Source of the DNA: Casimicrobium huifangae
GTDB lineage: Bacteria; Pseudomonadota; Gammaproteobacteria; Burkholderiales; Casimicrobiaceae
DNA length: 64,000 nt
Assembly: GCF_009746125.1 (NCBI RefSeq)
Contig: NZ_CP041352.1
Location: 2,960,436 to 3,024,435, forward strand
Direction of reading: 5' to 3'
This document shows, one piece after another, positions 17,336 to 26,921 of the stretch. The notes below the pieces were generated by a model, which saw only the letters and a program-made list of their open reading frames with translations, did no database searches and was not told where the DNA came from. The first letter of the stretch is position 1; each line of letters opens with the position of its first letter. Position numbers and translations under genes: made by a program.

Positions 17336-18583
17336 TCAGGCAGCAGCCGTTCCGCTGGCGGGTGTCAGCAGGCGCTCGAAGAGATCGCGCACCGGGCGGA
17401 TCGCGTCGCCAAACGGCAAACTGCCAGCGCCCCTGAAGAAGAGCCCTTTCTTCAGATCACCGCGCAGCGCTGCAACCAGCTGGTTGTCGATGCAGAACTG
17501 TCCCCAGTCGGCAAGACCGTCGCGCAAACCGCACTGGACAAGACAGTCGAACTTCTTGGCGCAGCGTGCCTTGGCGTGTGCTGCTGCCTTGAGCGTCGAC
17601 TCCACTTTCAGATAGCCCTGCATCCATGCGGTACGGACGGCGCGCGCCGGCAACCCGGCCACGCTCTGGAATTCAACGATGTCCTCGCTGCGCGCGCCGG
17701 CCAGCACTTCCTTGAACACGCGGTGTGCATCGCCTTCCTCCGTCACCGCGAATGCAGTGCCCATCTGGACGGCGGCTGCACCGAGTGACTGCATGCGGCG
17801 AATGTCCTCGAAGCTGCGAATGCCGCCTGCGGCGATCACCGGCACCGTCCGTTCAAGACCCGCGCCACGCAGGAAGTCTTGCACTGCAGGCAGTACAACG
17901 TCGAATTCAAACCGGCCATCGTGTACATCGCCCAGGCGGGTTGCGCCAAGATGTCCTCCTGCGTGGGCCGGGTGTTCGATCACGATCGCTGCCGGCATGC
18001 GCTGCTTGCGTTCCCACTTGCGCACGATCAGTTGCACGCCACGAGCATCGGAAAGAATGGGCACCAGACCGGCAGCCGGGAAATCGCGCGCCAGATCGGG
18101 CAGATCAAGCGGCAGACCAGCGCCGACAACCACGGCATCAGCACCAGCCTCCAGCGCCGTGCGCACGGACGCGGCGTAGGCATTCAGTGCTTTCATGACG
18201 TTGACTGCGATCAGACCGCGACCCGCCGCAATCGCCTTCGCTTGCGCAATCTCGCGGCGAAGCGCTTCAAGGTTGGCGGCGTCAATTGTCTCCTTCGATT
18301 CCGGCCCCATCGGCAACTGACGGGTACATTCGGCGAGATCCGGGTGGTGATGACGCAGATCAACTGAGGCAATGGTGCCCATCGCTCCCATTGAGGCAAC
18401 CGTTCCCGCCAGCCGATGCGCCGAGACGCCAACGCCCATGCCGCCCTGCACAACCGGCAACAACTGCCTGCCGCCCAGCGCCAGTGCACGAAGCCCTGAC
18501 TGCTCCATCATTTGCCATAGCGCGAGCGCGGAGCTATCGGCTGTTGCCGATTGCAGACGGTTTGACGGTTGAGCAGAAAGCAT
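17336..18583 (-). CDS. Nitronate monooxygenase-type flavoprotein
   Basis: A 415-residue FMN-binding TIM barrel. It begins LPVVQGGMGVGVSAHRLAGTVASMGAMGTIAS, continues IAVNVMKALNAYAASVRTALEAGADAVVVGAGLP, and IVIEHPAHAGGHLGATRLGD carries the catalytic-region histidine. VPVIAAGGIRSFEDIRRMQSLGAAAVQMGTAFAVTEEGDA forms the phosphate-binding end. It belongs to the nitronate monooxygenase/FabK-like superfamily. A C-terminal extension with five cysteines or so (ARCAKKFDCLVQCGL) is not part of the minimal barrel. It is coupled to nnrS, so a role in handling reactive nitrogen is plausible. Confidence 0.82.
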   Translation of the reverse strand: MLSAQPSNRLQSATADSSALALWQMMEQSGLRALALGGRQLLPVVQGGMGVGVSAHRLAGTVASMGAMGTIASVDLRHHHPDLAECTRQLPMGPESKETIDAANLEALRREIAQAKAIAAGRGLIAVNVMKALNAYAASVRTALEAGADAVVVGAGLPLDLPDLARDFPAAGLVPILSDARGVQLIVRKWERKQRMPAAIVIEHPAHAGGHLGATRLGDVHDGRFEFDVVLPAVQDFLRGAGLERTVPVIAAGGIRSFEDIRRMQSLGAAAVQMGTAFAVTEEGDAHRVFKEVLAGARSEDIVEFQSVAGLPARAVRTAWMQGYLKVESTLKAAAHAKARCAKKFDCLVQCGLRDGLADWGQFCIDNQLVAALRGDLKKGLFFRGAGSLPFGDAIRPVRDLFERLLTPASGTAAA

Positions 18584-18612
18584 GTCGGGAAACTCCGTGG
18601 TGTGTAGCGCGG

Positions 18613-20592
18613 CTACCAGCGCGCGTGCAGTGAGATGCGGAACGTTCGTGGTGCTTCACCCCAGGTGAACAACGCCGAACGCTCCGCTGGATTGATGTTG
18701 GTGAGATTGCTGACCGAGGCAACCGCCCTCAGGCCCTTGCCAAGGTCGCGCGCAACGCTGGCTCCGATGTAGGTGAGGCTGGGCGCCGCCTGCGACAGTT
18801 GGCCGGGAACGGCCGTGGCAATTACCTGTCCCGCTGTTGAATCGGCGCGCAGATTGGCGCGCCAGGCGCCCTGCACCCAATCAAGCGCTGCCCCGAACGT
18901 GTGTCGCGGCCGCTTCTCGATCCGCTGGCCAAAGCCGTCACGCGCATCGAGGTATTGATAGCTCGCCGACAGTCGCCATTGCGATCCGAGGCGTACGTTG
19001 GCGGTCGCCTCGCCGCCCAACAACTTCGCGCGGTCGATATTGTCGAAAACGTAGGTAGTGCGGCCGGAGATAACACCCAGCAGGCGCGGTACGATCAGAT
19101 CACGCACCCGGTTGTCAAACAGCATGGCCTGTACGCCGGCGCGTTCGGTATCCCACACCGCGCCCAGCTCAAAGCCATCGTTGCGCTCTGCGCGAACCGC
19201 CGGGTTCGACACGTAGGTGTAAGGACCTTCGTCCTCCTGATAGCCGGGCGTGACCTGTTTGAGCGTGGGCGGTTTGAAGCCATGACTGTAACCGCCCTTG
19301 AGTACCCACTCCGGCGCCAGCCGCCATACGCCGTACAGGCGAGGACTCCACTGGTTGCCGAAATGCTGGTGACTGTCGTGGCGCAGCCCAGTGGTGACCG
19401 TTGCGTTGCGGGCCAGATTCCACTCATCCTGCAGGTAAAGTGAGCTGTGGTTGACCTGGGCATCGCCACCGGGTAACCCGGCGTTGGTCAGTCGCTCCTG
19501 TCGTCCCTCGGCGCCTGCGGTCACGGCATGGGCGGCAGCAGGCCGCAGGGTGAGTACGGCCTCAACCACACGATCATCCAGCGCGTTGGGCCGTAGCGCA
19601 GCGACTCCATTGGTACGCGCATTGGTCATTTCGAGACGGGTGCGATAGATGCGGATCGTCGAGTTGATCTCGCGCGCGGCGTCGCCGGTCGCAGCCCAGT
19701 CGGCGTTCCATGTCAAGGCACTGTGATCGCGGTCGACATCGGTATCGGATTCGTACAGGCGCCGCCGACCGCTCTTCTCGATCGCATTCGTCCATCGCTC
19801 TTCACGGGCCACCCTGTGTTCAAGGTCAATGCTGTGACCACGTATCACTTGCCAGAGGAGCCGGCCCGAGGCGTCGAAGCGTGAGCGCCCTTCAAGATCT
19901 GACAGGCGGGGATCAAGCGCGGAGGAAATGGCCTGCCTTCTCGCGTCGGTGACGCTCAGCGACGCAGCGAGCGAGTCGGTCAATGGAGACGACAGGCGTG
20001 CTGAGGCGCGGTGTCCGTCACCACCCCGGTCGCTGTCGGCGCTGAACGCGTCAACCGCCACGTCGGCCTCAAACTTTTTCGATGGCGCCCGCGTGAAGAT
20101 CTGGACAACGCCACCCAGGGCTTCGGCACCGTACAAAGATGCCATCGGACCTCGCACCACCTCGATCCGCTCGACTTCCGGCATGGCAACCCAGTCAAGC
20201 TGAAAGTCCGTGTGTCCGATGACACCATCTGTCGCACTGATGCGCTTGCCGTCAACCAGAAAAAGCGTGTGCTTTGGATCGAGCCCGCGCAGCGCCAGCG
20301 CCTTGCGGCCAGCGATGGTGCGCCCGAAGACTGTGATGCCTGTTTCGCCGCGCAGAGCCTCAAGCACATTGTCGGCCGCCTTCATTTCAATCTGCTCACG
20401 CGAGAGCACGGTTGTCGCAGCCGGTGCGTCAGCAACGGGCAACGCATGGCGCGTCGCCGAAACAACGACCAACTGCATCGTCTCGACGCTGGCAGATGAG
20501 TCGGCGAATGCGGCACCGGTGGTGAGAACGCCCGCTGCGCCTGCAAGATGAACAAGACTGCGTCGCAGCAGTCGGGGTCGAAAATATCTCAT
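18613..20592 (-). CDS. TonB-dependent receptor, CirA/FepA-like
   Basis: A 659-residue outer-membrane receptor with a signal peptide from ATG 20592 (RRSLVHLAGAAGVLTTGAAFA). The TonB box region MQLVVVSATRH is followed by a plug with VLSREQIEMKAADNVLEALRGETGITVFGRTIAGRKALALRGLDPKHTLFLVDGKRIS and VERIEVVRGPMASLYGAEALGGVVQIFTR. The barrel ends FRISLHARW with the C-terminal aromatic residue needed for assembly. A start at 20607 (TTG) is less likely. The ligand is unknown. Its position beside nir genes is suggestive of haem- or metal-related uptake, but nothing in the sequence proves it. Confidence 0.85.
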   Translation of the reverse strand: MRYFRPRLLRRSLVHLAGAAGVLTTGAAFADSSASVETMQLVVVSATRHALPVADAPAATTVLSREQIEMKAADNVLEALRGETGITVFGRTIAGRKALALRGLDPKHTLFLVDGKRISATDGVIGHTDFQLDWVAMPEVERIEVVRGPMASLYGAEALGGVVQIFTRAPSKKFEADVAVDAFSADSDRGGDGHRASARLSSPLTDSLAASLSVTDARRQAISSALDPRLSDLEGRSRFDASGRLLWQVIRGHSIDLEHRVAREERWTNAIEKSGRRRLYESDTDVDRDHSALTWNADWAATGDAAREINSTIRIYRTRLEMTNARTNGVAALRPNALDDRVVEAVLTLRPAAAHAVTAGAEGRQERLTNAGLPGGDAQVNHSSLYLQDEWNLARNATVTTGLRHDSHQHFGNQWSPRLYGVWRLAPEWVLKGGYSHGFKPPTLKQVTPGYQEDEGPYTYVSNPAVRAERNDGFELGAVWDTERAGVQAMLFDNRVRDLIVPRLLGVISGRTTYVFDNIDRAKLLGGEATANVRLGSQWRLSASYQYLDARDGFGQRIEKRPRHTFGAALDWVQGAWRANLRADSTAGQVIATAVPGQLSQAAPSLTYIGASVARDLGKGLRAVASVSNLTNINPAERSALFTWGEAPRTFRISLHARW

Positions 20593-20656
20593 CGTGGGAG
20601 GGGGCAACTGCAGGAAAAGTGTCCGCGGAGTTTCCCTGCCACCTCTGCGATCATCC

Positions 20657-20719
20657 TTGATCCAGTTCAGGTTTGCAGTCTAGTGGTGGTGGTTCCACAG
20701 TCACTTTGATCCAGCGCAT
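20657..20719 (+). promoter_or_regulatory. Two FNR/Dnr-like half-conserved boxes upstream of nirS
   Basis: TTGAT-CCAG-TTCAG (20657-20670) and TTGAT-CCAG-CGCAT (20706-20719) match the FNR/Dnr consensus TTGAT-N4-ATCAA at 8 and 7 of 10 positions. Both have the perfect left half. They lie about 200 and 150 nt before the nirS ATG. A direct repeat, CGATGCA-YCC-RGCGCC, occurs at 20730-20746 and 20792-20808 in the same region. Binding is inferred from the match only. Confidence 0.4.
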
Positions 20720-20830
20720 ACTTTGTGCACGATGCATCCGGGCGCCGGCCATTCTGAAACCAGGTCAAGGATGCGAAGCTCACTGTGGTCGACGATGCAC
20801 CCAGCGCCTGAGAACGGAGTTTTCCGCTGA

Positions 20831-22579
<1,749 letters not shown>

Positions 22580-22590
22580 GGAGTGACCAG

Positions 22591-22929
22591 ATGAAATCCT
22601 GCGTTCCAAAAGGACTGGTCACGACGGCGATCGCCGCCTTGTTGGCAGCCTCCGGTACGAGCCCCGTGATCAGTGCGACGCCCGAAGAGGCAATGACGAA
22701 GGCAGGCTGCGTCGCCTGCCACGTCAAGGACAAGAAACTGGTCGGGCCCTCGTTCAAGGACATCGCTGCACGCTACAAGGGTCAGGCCGGTGCCGTCGCT
22801 GTGCTCAGCAAGAAGGTGCGTGAAGGCGGCAAAGGGACCTTCGGACCTGTACCGATGTCCCCCAATCCACCGGACAAGATATCGGATGCTGACCTGAAGG
22901 CTGCCGTGGAGTACATCCTCGCGCAATAG
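22591..22929 (+). CDS. nirM: Cytochrome c-551/c8 family electron donor to NirS
   Basis: A 112-residue periplasmic monohaem cytochrome with a signal segment (about residues 1-26, AALLAASGTSPVISA). The haem site is AGCVACHVKDKKLVGPSFKDIAARYKG and the axial Met lies in FGPVPMSPNPPDKISDADLKAAVEYIL. This is the standard c8/c551 layout. It starts 11 nt after the nirS stop with its own ribosome binding site (GGGAG), and it is the classical electron donor to NirS. A strong terminator follows. Confidence 0.92.
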   Translation: MKSCVPKGLVTTAIAALLAASGTSPVISATPEEAMTKAGCVACHVKDKKLVGPSFKDIAARYKGQAGAVAVLSKKVREGGKGTFGPVPMSPNPPDKISDADLKAAVEYILAQ

Positions 22930-22948
22930 GCCTGCCAAGGCAGAAGCT

Positions 22949-22977
22949 GGGCGAACCTTTGGGTTCGCCCTTTTTTT
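22949..22977 (+). terminator. Rho-independent terminator after nirS-nirM
   Basis: GGGCGAACC (22949-22957), a TTT loop and GGGTTCGCCC (22961-22970) form a perfect stem, followed by seven T residues (22971-22977). It lies 20 nt after the nirM stop and in the convergent gap before the Dnr-like gene. Confidence 0.93.
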
Positions 22978-23014
22978 GTCGCGGGCGACAGCCGTCGCGG
23001 GTGCGCTGGCAACG

Positions 23015-23713
23015 CTAGCCGGTATAGGCCGACAGACGCTTTACGTCGGGAATCCGAATGTCGCGACGGTCCACTTCAATCAGCTTGGCATCTTCGAGCT
23101 CGCGCAACACCCGCGAGAAGTACTCTGGCGTGAGTGACAGGCGCGACGCCAGCGTAGCCTTGCTGACTGGCAAGGACACGGTCACTGCATCATCCGCACG
23201 CTCATCGTCCATGGCCTGATCACGCAGCAGGTAGCCGATTACCCGCTGTACCCCGTTTTGCAGCGCGTAAGCCTGCACGTCGGAGACCAGGCCGTGCAGC
23301 CGGCGCGACAACCCGGCCAGCATGCGCAACGCGAAGCCACTGTCCGCCTGCACCTCGTCCAGCACGGCTTTGCGCTGTACTGAAAGCAGTGCGCAATCGG
23401 CCAGACACTGGGCATGGACGACGCATGGGCGACCGAGAAACATCAATGCTTCCGCGAAACTCGCGCCCGGACCAACCAGTTCAATCACCTTTTCGTGCCC
23501 AGCCGGCGACAGCACAAAGAGCTTTACCTGTCCCGACAGCACGACGTGGAAACTGTCGCACGGATCACCCATGCGGAAGACAAAATCACTTCGTTCGAAG
23601 CGTCGCACCCGGCTGCTTTCAGCGAGGCGAGCAAGCGCCTGTGGATCGATGTCGTGAAATAGCGGTAGCCGCGCCAACCAAAGCGCAGGGTCCATTGGTG
23701 ATCGTTCTGGCAC
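23015..23713 (-). CDS. dnr: Crp/Fnr-family regulator, Dnr-like
   Basis: The best start is GTG at 23713, preceded by GGAGG (23719-23723) with 5-nt spacing; this gives 232 residues. The cyclic-nucleotide-like sensor domain includes FERSDFVFRMGDPCDSFHVVLSGQVKLFVLSPAGHEKVIELVGPGASFAEALMF, and the HTH domain is LPVSKATLASRLSLTPEYFSRVLRELEDAKLIEVDRRDIRI. There is no N-terminal FeS-binding cysteine cluster of the FNR type, so it resembles the Dnr subgroup, which senses NO with haem. Placed at the far end of the nar cluster and convergent with nirS, it probably controls these genes. The symbol is a subgroup assignment by context. Confidence 0.8.
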   Translation of the reverse strand: MPERSPMDPALWLARLPLFHDIDPQALARLAESSRVRRFERSDFVFRMGDPCDSFHVVLSGQVKLFVLSPAGHEKVIELVGPGASFAEALMFLGRPCVVHAQCLADCALLSVQRKAVLDEVQADSGFALRMLAGLSRRLHGLVSDVQAYALQNGVQRVIGYLLRDQAMDDERADDAVTVSLPVSKATLASRLSLTPEYFSRVLRELEDAKLIEVDRRDIRIPDVKRLSAYTG

Positions 23714-23803
23714 GGAAACCTCCGTTATCGACGAAATTTCAGAGCGCGCATCTTCTTCTGTCTGGCCATCTGCGCAATTGACGACCATCATCACATTCGG
23801 GGG

Positions 23804-24493
23804 CTATGCAAACGGAATTCCACTCGCATCCAGCATTTGATCCGGTTCCCCTGTCAGGTACGGTCCTGTGCCAGCGTGTTCGGACTTTGACGCCGGCACG
23901 AACCCACCCTGCTGAACGTCGAACACATGAATCTCGCCGTCCTCGATAACGTAGTGCCAGCCATGAAGTGTCAGGCTGCCTGCCTCGACGCGCTGGCGCA
24001 CCATCGGGTAGTCCATCAACCGCTCAAGCTGCAGGACCACCGCACGCTGCTCGGTTCGTCGCAGCACCTCGGGGCCGGGCTCAGCCACCGGCAACGCGGC
24101 CTCGCGACCAAGCTCCAGCCACAGCGCCAGGTTCTGCGCCTCCCGTGGCACCTCGCCGTACAAGGCACGGATGGCGCCGCAGTGCGTGTGGCCGCAGACA
24201 ACGATGCGCTTCACATTCAGGTTGAGCACCGCAAACTCGATTGCGGCTGCCGTGCCATGGAATCCTTGCGACTGGTCATACGGCGGTACAAAGGCACCGA
24301 CATTGCGGACGAGAAACAGCTCGCCCGGGCCTGCGCCGGTCAGCAGATAGGGGACGATTCTCGAATCCGAGCAGCCGATGAACAGGGTCATCGGATGCTG
24401 ACCGTCCTCAACCAGCTCCCGGAAGTGCGACTGATACTGTGGAAACGCGTCGTCGTGAAAGCGCCGCAGTCGGTCGAGCAGCTCGTCAGTCAC
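23804..24493 (-). CDS. Beta-class carbonic anhydrase
   Basis: A 229-residue zinc enzyme interconverting CO2 and bicarbonate. The ligand motifs are GCSDSRIVP (Cys, with the Asp-Arg dyad) and CGHTHCGAI (His and Cys). VRNVGAFVPPYDQSQGFHGTAAAIEFAVLNLNV is the typical beta-CA core. It lies 21 nt after the PPIase gene on the same strand, between the nar genes and the Dnr-like gene, and so is probably transcribed with them. Why a carbonic anhydrase is in this cluster is unknown; anaerobic anaplerosis or pH balance are possibilities. Confidence 0.92.
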   Translation of the reverse strand: MTDELLDRLRRFHDDAFPQYQSHFRELVEDGQHPMTLFIGCSDSRIVPYLLTGAGPGELFLVRNVGAFVPPYDQSQGFHGTAAAIEFAVLNLNVKRIVVCGHTHCGAIRALYGEVPREAQNLALWLELGREAALPVAEPGPEVLRRTEQRAVVLQLERLMDYPMVRQRVEAGSLTLHGWHYVIEDGEIHVFDVQQGGFVPASKSEHAGTGPYLTGEPDQMLDASGIPFA

Positions 24494-24514
24494 TGCGGTA
24501 GCAATCCGACCGGA

Positions 24515-25462
24515 CTACTGCACGAGCGGCGAATCCGCCGCATCCAGATCGACACCCCGGATGTCAGCACTCCCCGCAAGCAACTGGAGGTACTGGCGTA
24601 CGGCCGTGACGTAACTCTGTTGCTGCAGCATCTGGGCTACAGCACCTCTCGCACTCTCATAGGGCAGTAGCGTACCGGGTTGTCTGGCCAGCACCTCGAC
24701 GACGTGAAGGCCAAAGCGGCTGTGGACAAGGCGGGGCAAGACCCCAATTTCACTCTGATCAAACACTTCCCGTGCAAACTCGGGAGCACAGTCCTGCGCC
24801 TGCAACCAGCCAAGCACGCCGCCTTCTGCACCACTCGGACAGTTGCTCAACTCACGGGCAAGTGACGGGAATCGGTCTTCGCCGTCGTCGGACCGGCACC
24901 GTGCATCGAGCAAGGCAGCTTCAGCACGCCGCCGCAACTGGGCGACATCAATCCCTGGAGTCACTGCGAACAGGATGTGACGCAGCGATACCCGCTCGCC
25001 GGCACGGAAGCGGTTGTCGTTCTGCTCGTAGTACCGGCGACAGGTAGCTTCATCCGGCTGCGGTACGACCAGGGTCCGATCGAGAAGCGCTTCGATGGCG
25101 GACGTCGCCGCTTCCGACTGCGCGCCAGCGTCGCCAGCGACGTCACCGGCATCAAGCAGGTCCTGCCTGATCGCCTCCTGGCGCAACAGTTCACCGCAGG
25201 CCCGTTGCCGCAAACTGTCGTCGTCAGGGCGATCACCGGCGGCGTGCAGCGCGATGCCATTGACGCTCGCCACTTCACCGACAGTGGGAGCCGGTACGTA
25301 GCCAGACGCCCTTGCATTGAATGCCGCCACCATCGCATCGAGCGCTGCGTCACTACTCCCGACGGCAGCTTTGCCACCGTCGGCCGCCAGCACTGCCCCG
25401 GGAGATGTCACGCCCCCCGAACAACTGCAGGTACCAGAACCCGAACCACATCCATGTTGCAT
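24515..25462 (-). CDS. Parvulin-type peptidylprolyl isomerase in the nar cluster
   Basis: The start at ATG 25462 is set by AAGGAG with 6-nt spacing, giving 315 residues. The N-terminus MQHGCGSGSGTCSCSGG carries three cysteines in a glycine-rich run, reminiscent of metal-binding tails. The middle has FRAGERVSLRHILFAVTPGIDVAQLRRRAEAALLDAR, then FPSLARELSNCPSGAEGGVLGWLQAQDCAPEFAREVFDQSEIGVLPRLVHSRFGLHVVEVLAR, the rotamase core. A NifM/SurA-like helical N-terminal part precedes it. A PPIase after narI is common in betaproteobacterial nar operons and is assumed to help fold nitrate reductase. narI overlaps its annotated upstream end closely. Confidence 0.85.
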   Translation of the reverse strand: MQHGCGSGSGTCSCSGGVTSPGAVLAADGGKAAVGSSDAALDAMVAAFNARASGYVPAPTVGEVASVNGIALHAAGDRPDDDSLRQRACGELLRQEAIRQDLLDAGDVAGDAGAQSEAATSAIEALLDRTLVVPQPDEATCRRYYEQNDNRFRAGERVSLRHILFAVTPGIDVAQLRRRAEAALLDARCRSDDGEDRFPSLARELSNCPSGAEGGVLGWLQAQDCAPEFAREVFDQSEIGVLPRLVHSRFGLHVVEVLARQPGTLLPYESARGAVAQMLQQQSYVTAVRQYLQLLAGSADIRGVDLDAADSPLVQ

Positions 25463-25494
25463 GATCATCTCCTTGAATGTTGCTGAAGCAGTGA

Positions 25495-26226
25495 TCAACG
25501 GTTGCCGCGCGCCGAGGCGGGCGATTGACCTTCACCGACGCCGATCCGACGGCTACGAACCAGCTGATAGGGACGCAAGACGTAGCTGATCGAGGCGAAA
25601 CCACTCCACACGTGAACGAGCCGCGTAAACGGGAAGATCAGGAAAATCGTCATGCCCAGGAACATGTGCAGGCGAAACACCCAGCCCGCATCGACAAGCA
25701 ACTCGGCCGCACCACTACGGAAAGTGACGATCCGCTGCCCCCACTCCGCCAGCTTTATCATCATGCTGCCATCCATGTGCTGCGCGGAGAACGGAATGGT
25801 GGCCAGCCCGAGCGCAAGCTGGAGCCAAAGCAGAACCGAAATCAGGATGTCGCTCGGCTTTGAGGTGGCGCGAATCCGATCATCGGTCAGGCGACGGTGC
25901 AGCAATATGGACAACCCGACAAACGCCAGCGCACCTGCCACGCCACCGCTCACCATCGCCATCAGTTGCTTGGCGCCAGCGCCGATGAAGTGCTCGTACA
26001 CCGCATGTGGTGTCAGCATGCCGAAAAAGTGTCCGAAGAACAGGAACAGCACGCCGGCGTGAAACAGGTTGTTGCCGAGACGCAACTGCCCGGCACGCAG
26101 CAACTGCGACGAATCGCTCTTCCACGTGTATTGGTCGCGGTCGAACCGGATCAGGCTGCCGAGAAAGAAGACCGCCAGACAGATGTACGGGTAGTAGCCA
26201 AACAGCAGGGTGTCGAGGTAGTTCAT
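25495..26226 (-). CDS. narI: Respiratory nitrate reductase gamma subunit NarI
   Basis: A 243-residue membrane cytochrome b that takes electrons from quinol to NarH. The start MNYLDTLLFGYYPYICLAVFFLGSLIRFDRDQYTW is at ATG 26226, overlapping the narJ stop (ATGA). Candidate haem-b histidines are in NLFHAGVLFLFFGHFFGMLTP and in RLHMFLGMTIFLIFPFTRLVHVWS. Four to five membrane segments match the family. Confidence 0.95.
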   Translation of the reverse strand: MNYLDTLLFGYYPYICLAVFFLGSLIRFDRDQYTWKSDSSQLLRAGQLRLGNNLFHAGVLFLFFGHFFGMLTPHAVYEHFIGAGAKQLMAMVSGGVAGALAFVGLSILLHRRLTDDRIRATSKPSDILISVLLWLQLALGLATIPFSAQHMDGSMMIKLAEWGQRIVTFRSGAAELLVDAGWVFRLHMFLGMTIFLIFPFTRLVHVWSGFASISYVLRPYQLVRSRRIGVGEGQSPASARGNR

Positions 26227-26918
26227 GCGGATGCTCCCGAAGAACGTGTTGACGAAGGATTGTGATTTCTGACGAGCTGCACTGGCTGTGCCGCTCCGGG
26301 ACGGGATTGCCCGTTCGTACTGCAACCGCCGAAGGCAAGCGGCTCTTCCCATGTTTCGTCAAGCGCTGGATCGGCAGCGACGTCCACCCGCTCGGCGCGA
26401 CCGCCGGACAATTCGATCAACGCCCCGAGGACGGAGGCATAGGCGCTTTGACGTTTACTCAGCGCACTGAAGATCGCCTGCAGTATGTGCGTCATCTCGG
26501 CGAGAAACTCGCGCGCGACGTCAACGGGCTGCATTGATGCGAACTCGAGTACCGTTGGCAGGTAATCGGGCATTTCGCCCGGTGCCAGGTACAGGCCTTT
26601 CTGCTCGTACGTCTTTGCCAGGTCGATCATTGCCGGCCCACGATCACGGGAGTCTCCGTGCACGTGCTCGAACAGGTGCAGTGATGTCGCCCGTCCACGA
26701 TCAAACAGTTCGACATAGGCCGCTTCGGCGTCCAGTGCCGGCAGACGGTCAAGCGCGTCGACCAAGGCGGTCAATTCTTCAAGGCGACGACCGCGTACGG
26801 CGCCTTCATCAGCCAGCGCCCGACGGAGCTCAGGCAGATGCTGGCGCAGCTCCGGCGTCGGATAGGCAAGCAAGTGCGCGAGCACCCGCAAACTTTTTGA
26901 GATGGAAGTTGCAGCCAT
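26223..26918 (-). CDS. narJ: Nitrate reductase assembly chaperone NarJ
   Basis: A 231-residue cytosolic chaperone that helps insert the molybdenum cofactor into NarG. The N-terminal LRVLAHLLAYPTPELRQHLPELRRAL and the block YVELFDRGRATSLHLFEHVHGDSRDRGPAMIDL (with the FEHVHGDSRDRG motif) are diagnostic of the NarJ family. It starts 3 nt after narH and overlaps narI by 4 nt. Confidence 0.95.
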   Translation of the reverse strand: MAATSISKSLRVLAHLLAYPTPELRQHLPELRRALADEGAVRGRRLEELTALVDALDRLPALDAEAAYVELFDRGRATSLHLFEHVHGDSRDRGPAMIDLAKTYEQKGLYLAPGEMPDYLPTVLEFASMQPVDVAREFLAEMTHILQAIFSALSKRQSAYASVLGALIELSGGRAERVDVAADPALDETWEEPLAFGGCSTNGQSRPGAAQPVQLVRNHNPSSTRSSGASA

Positions 26919-26921
26919 TGC

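Noticed and set aside
20640-20720. Reverse-strand sequence resembling the 3' half of a TPP riboswitch (ACCTGAACTGGAT ... CAGGGA) before the TonB receptor
   Set aside because: No matching 5' half (CTGAGA in the correct orientation) was found; the similarity is short and the receptor shows no thiamin link.
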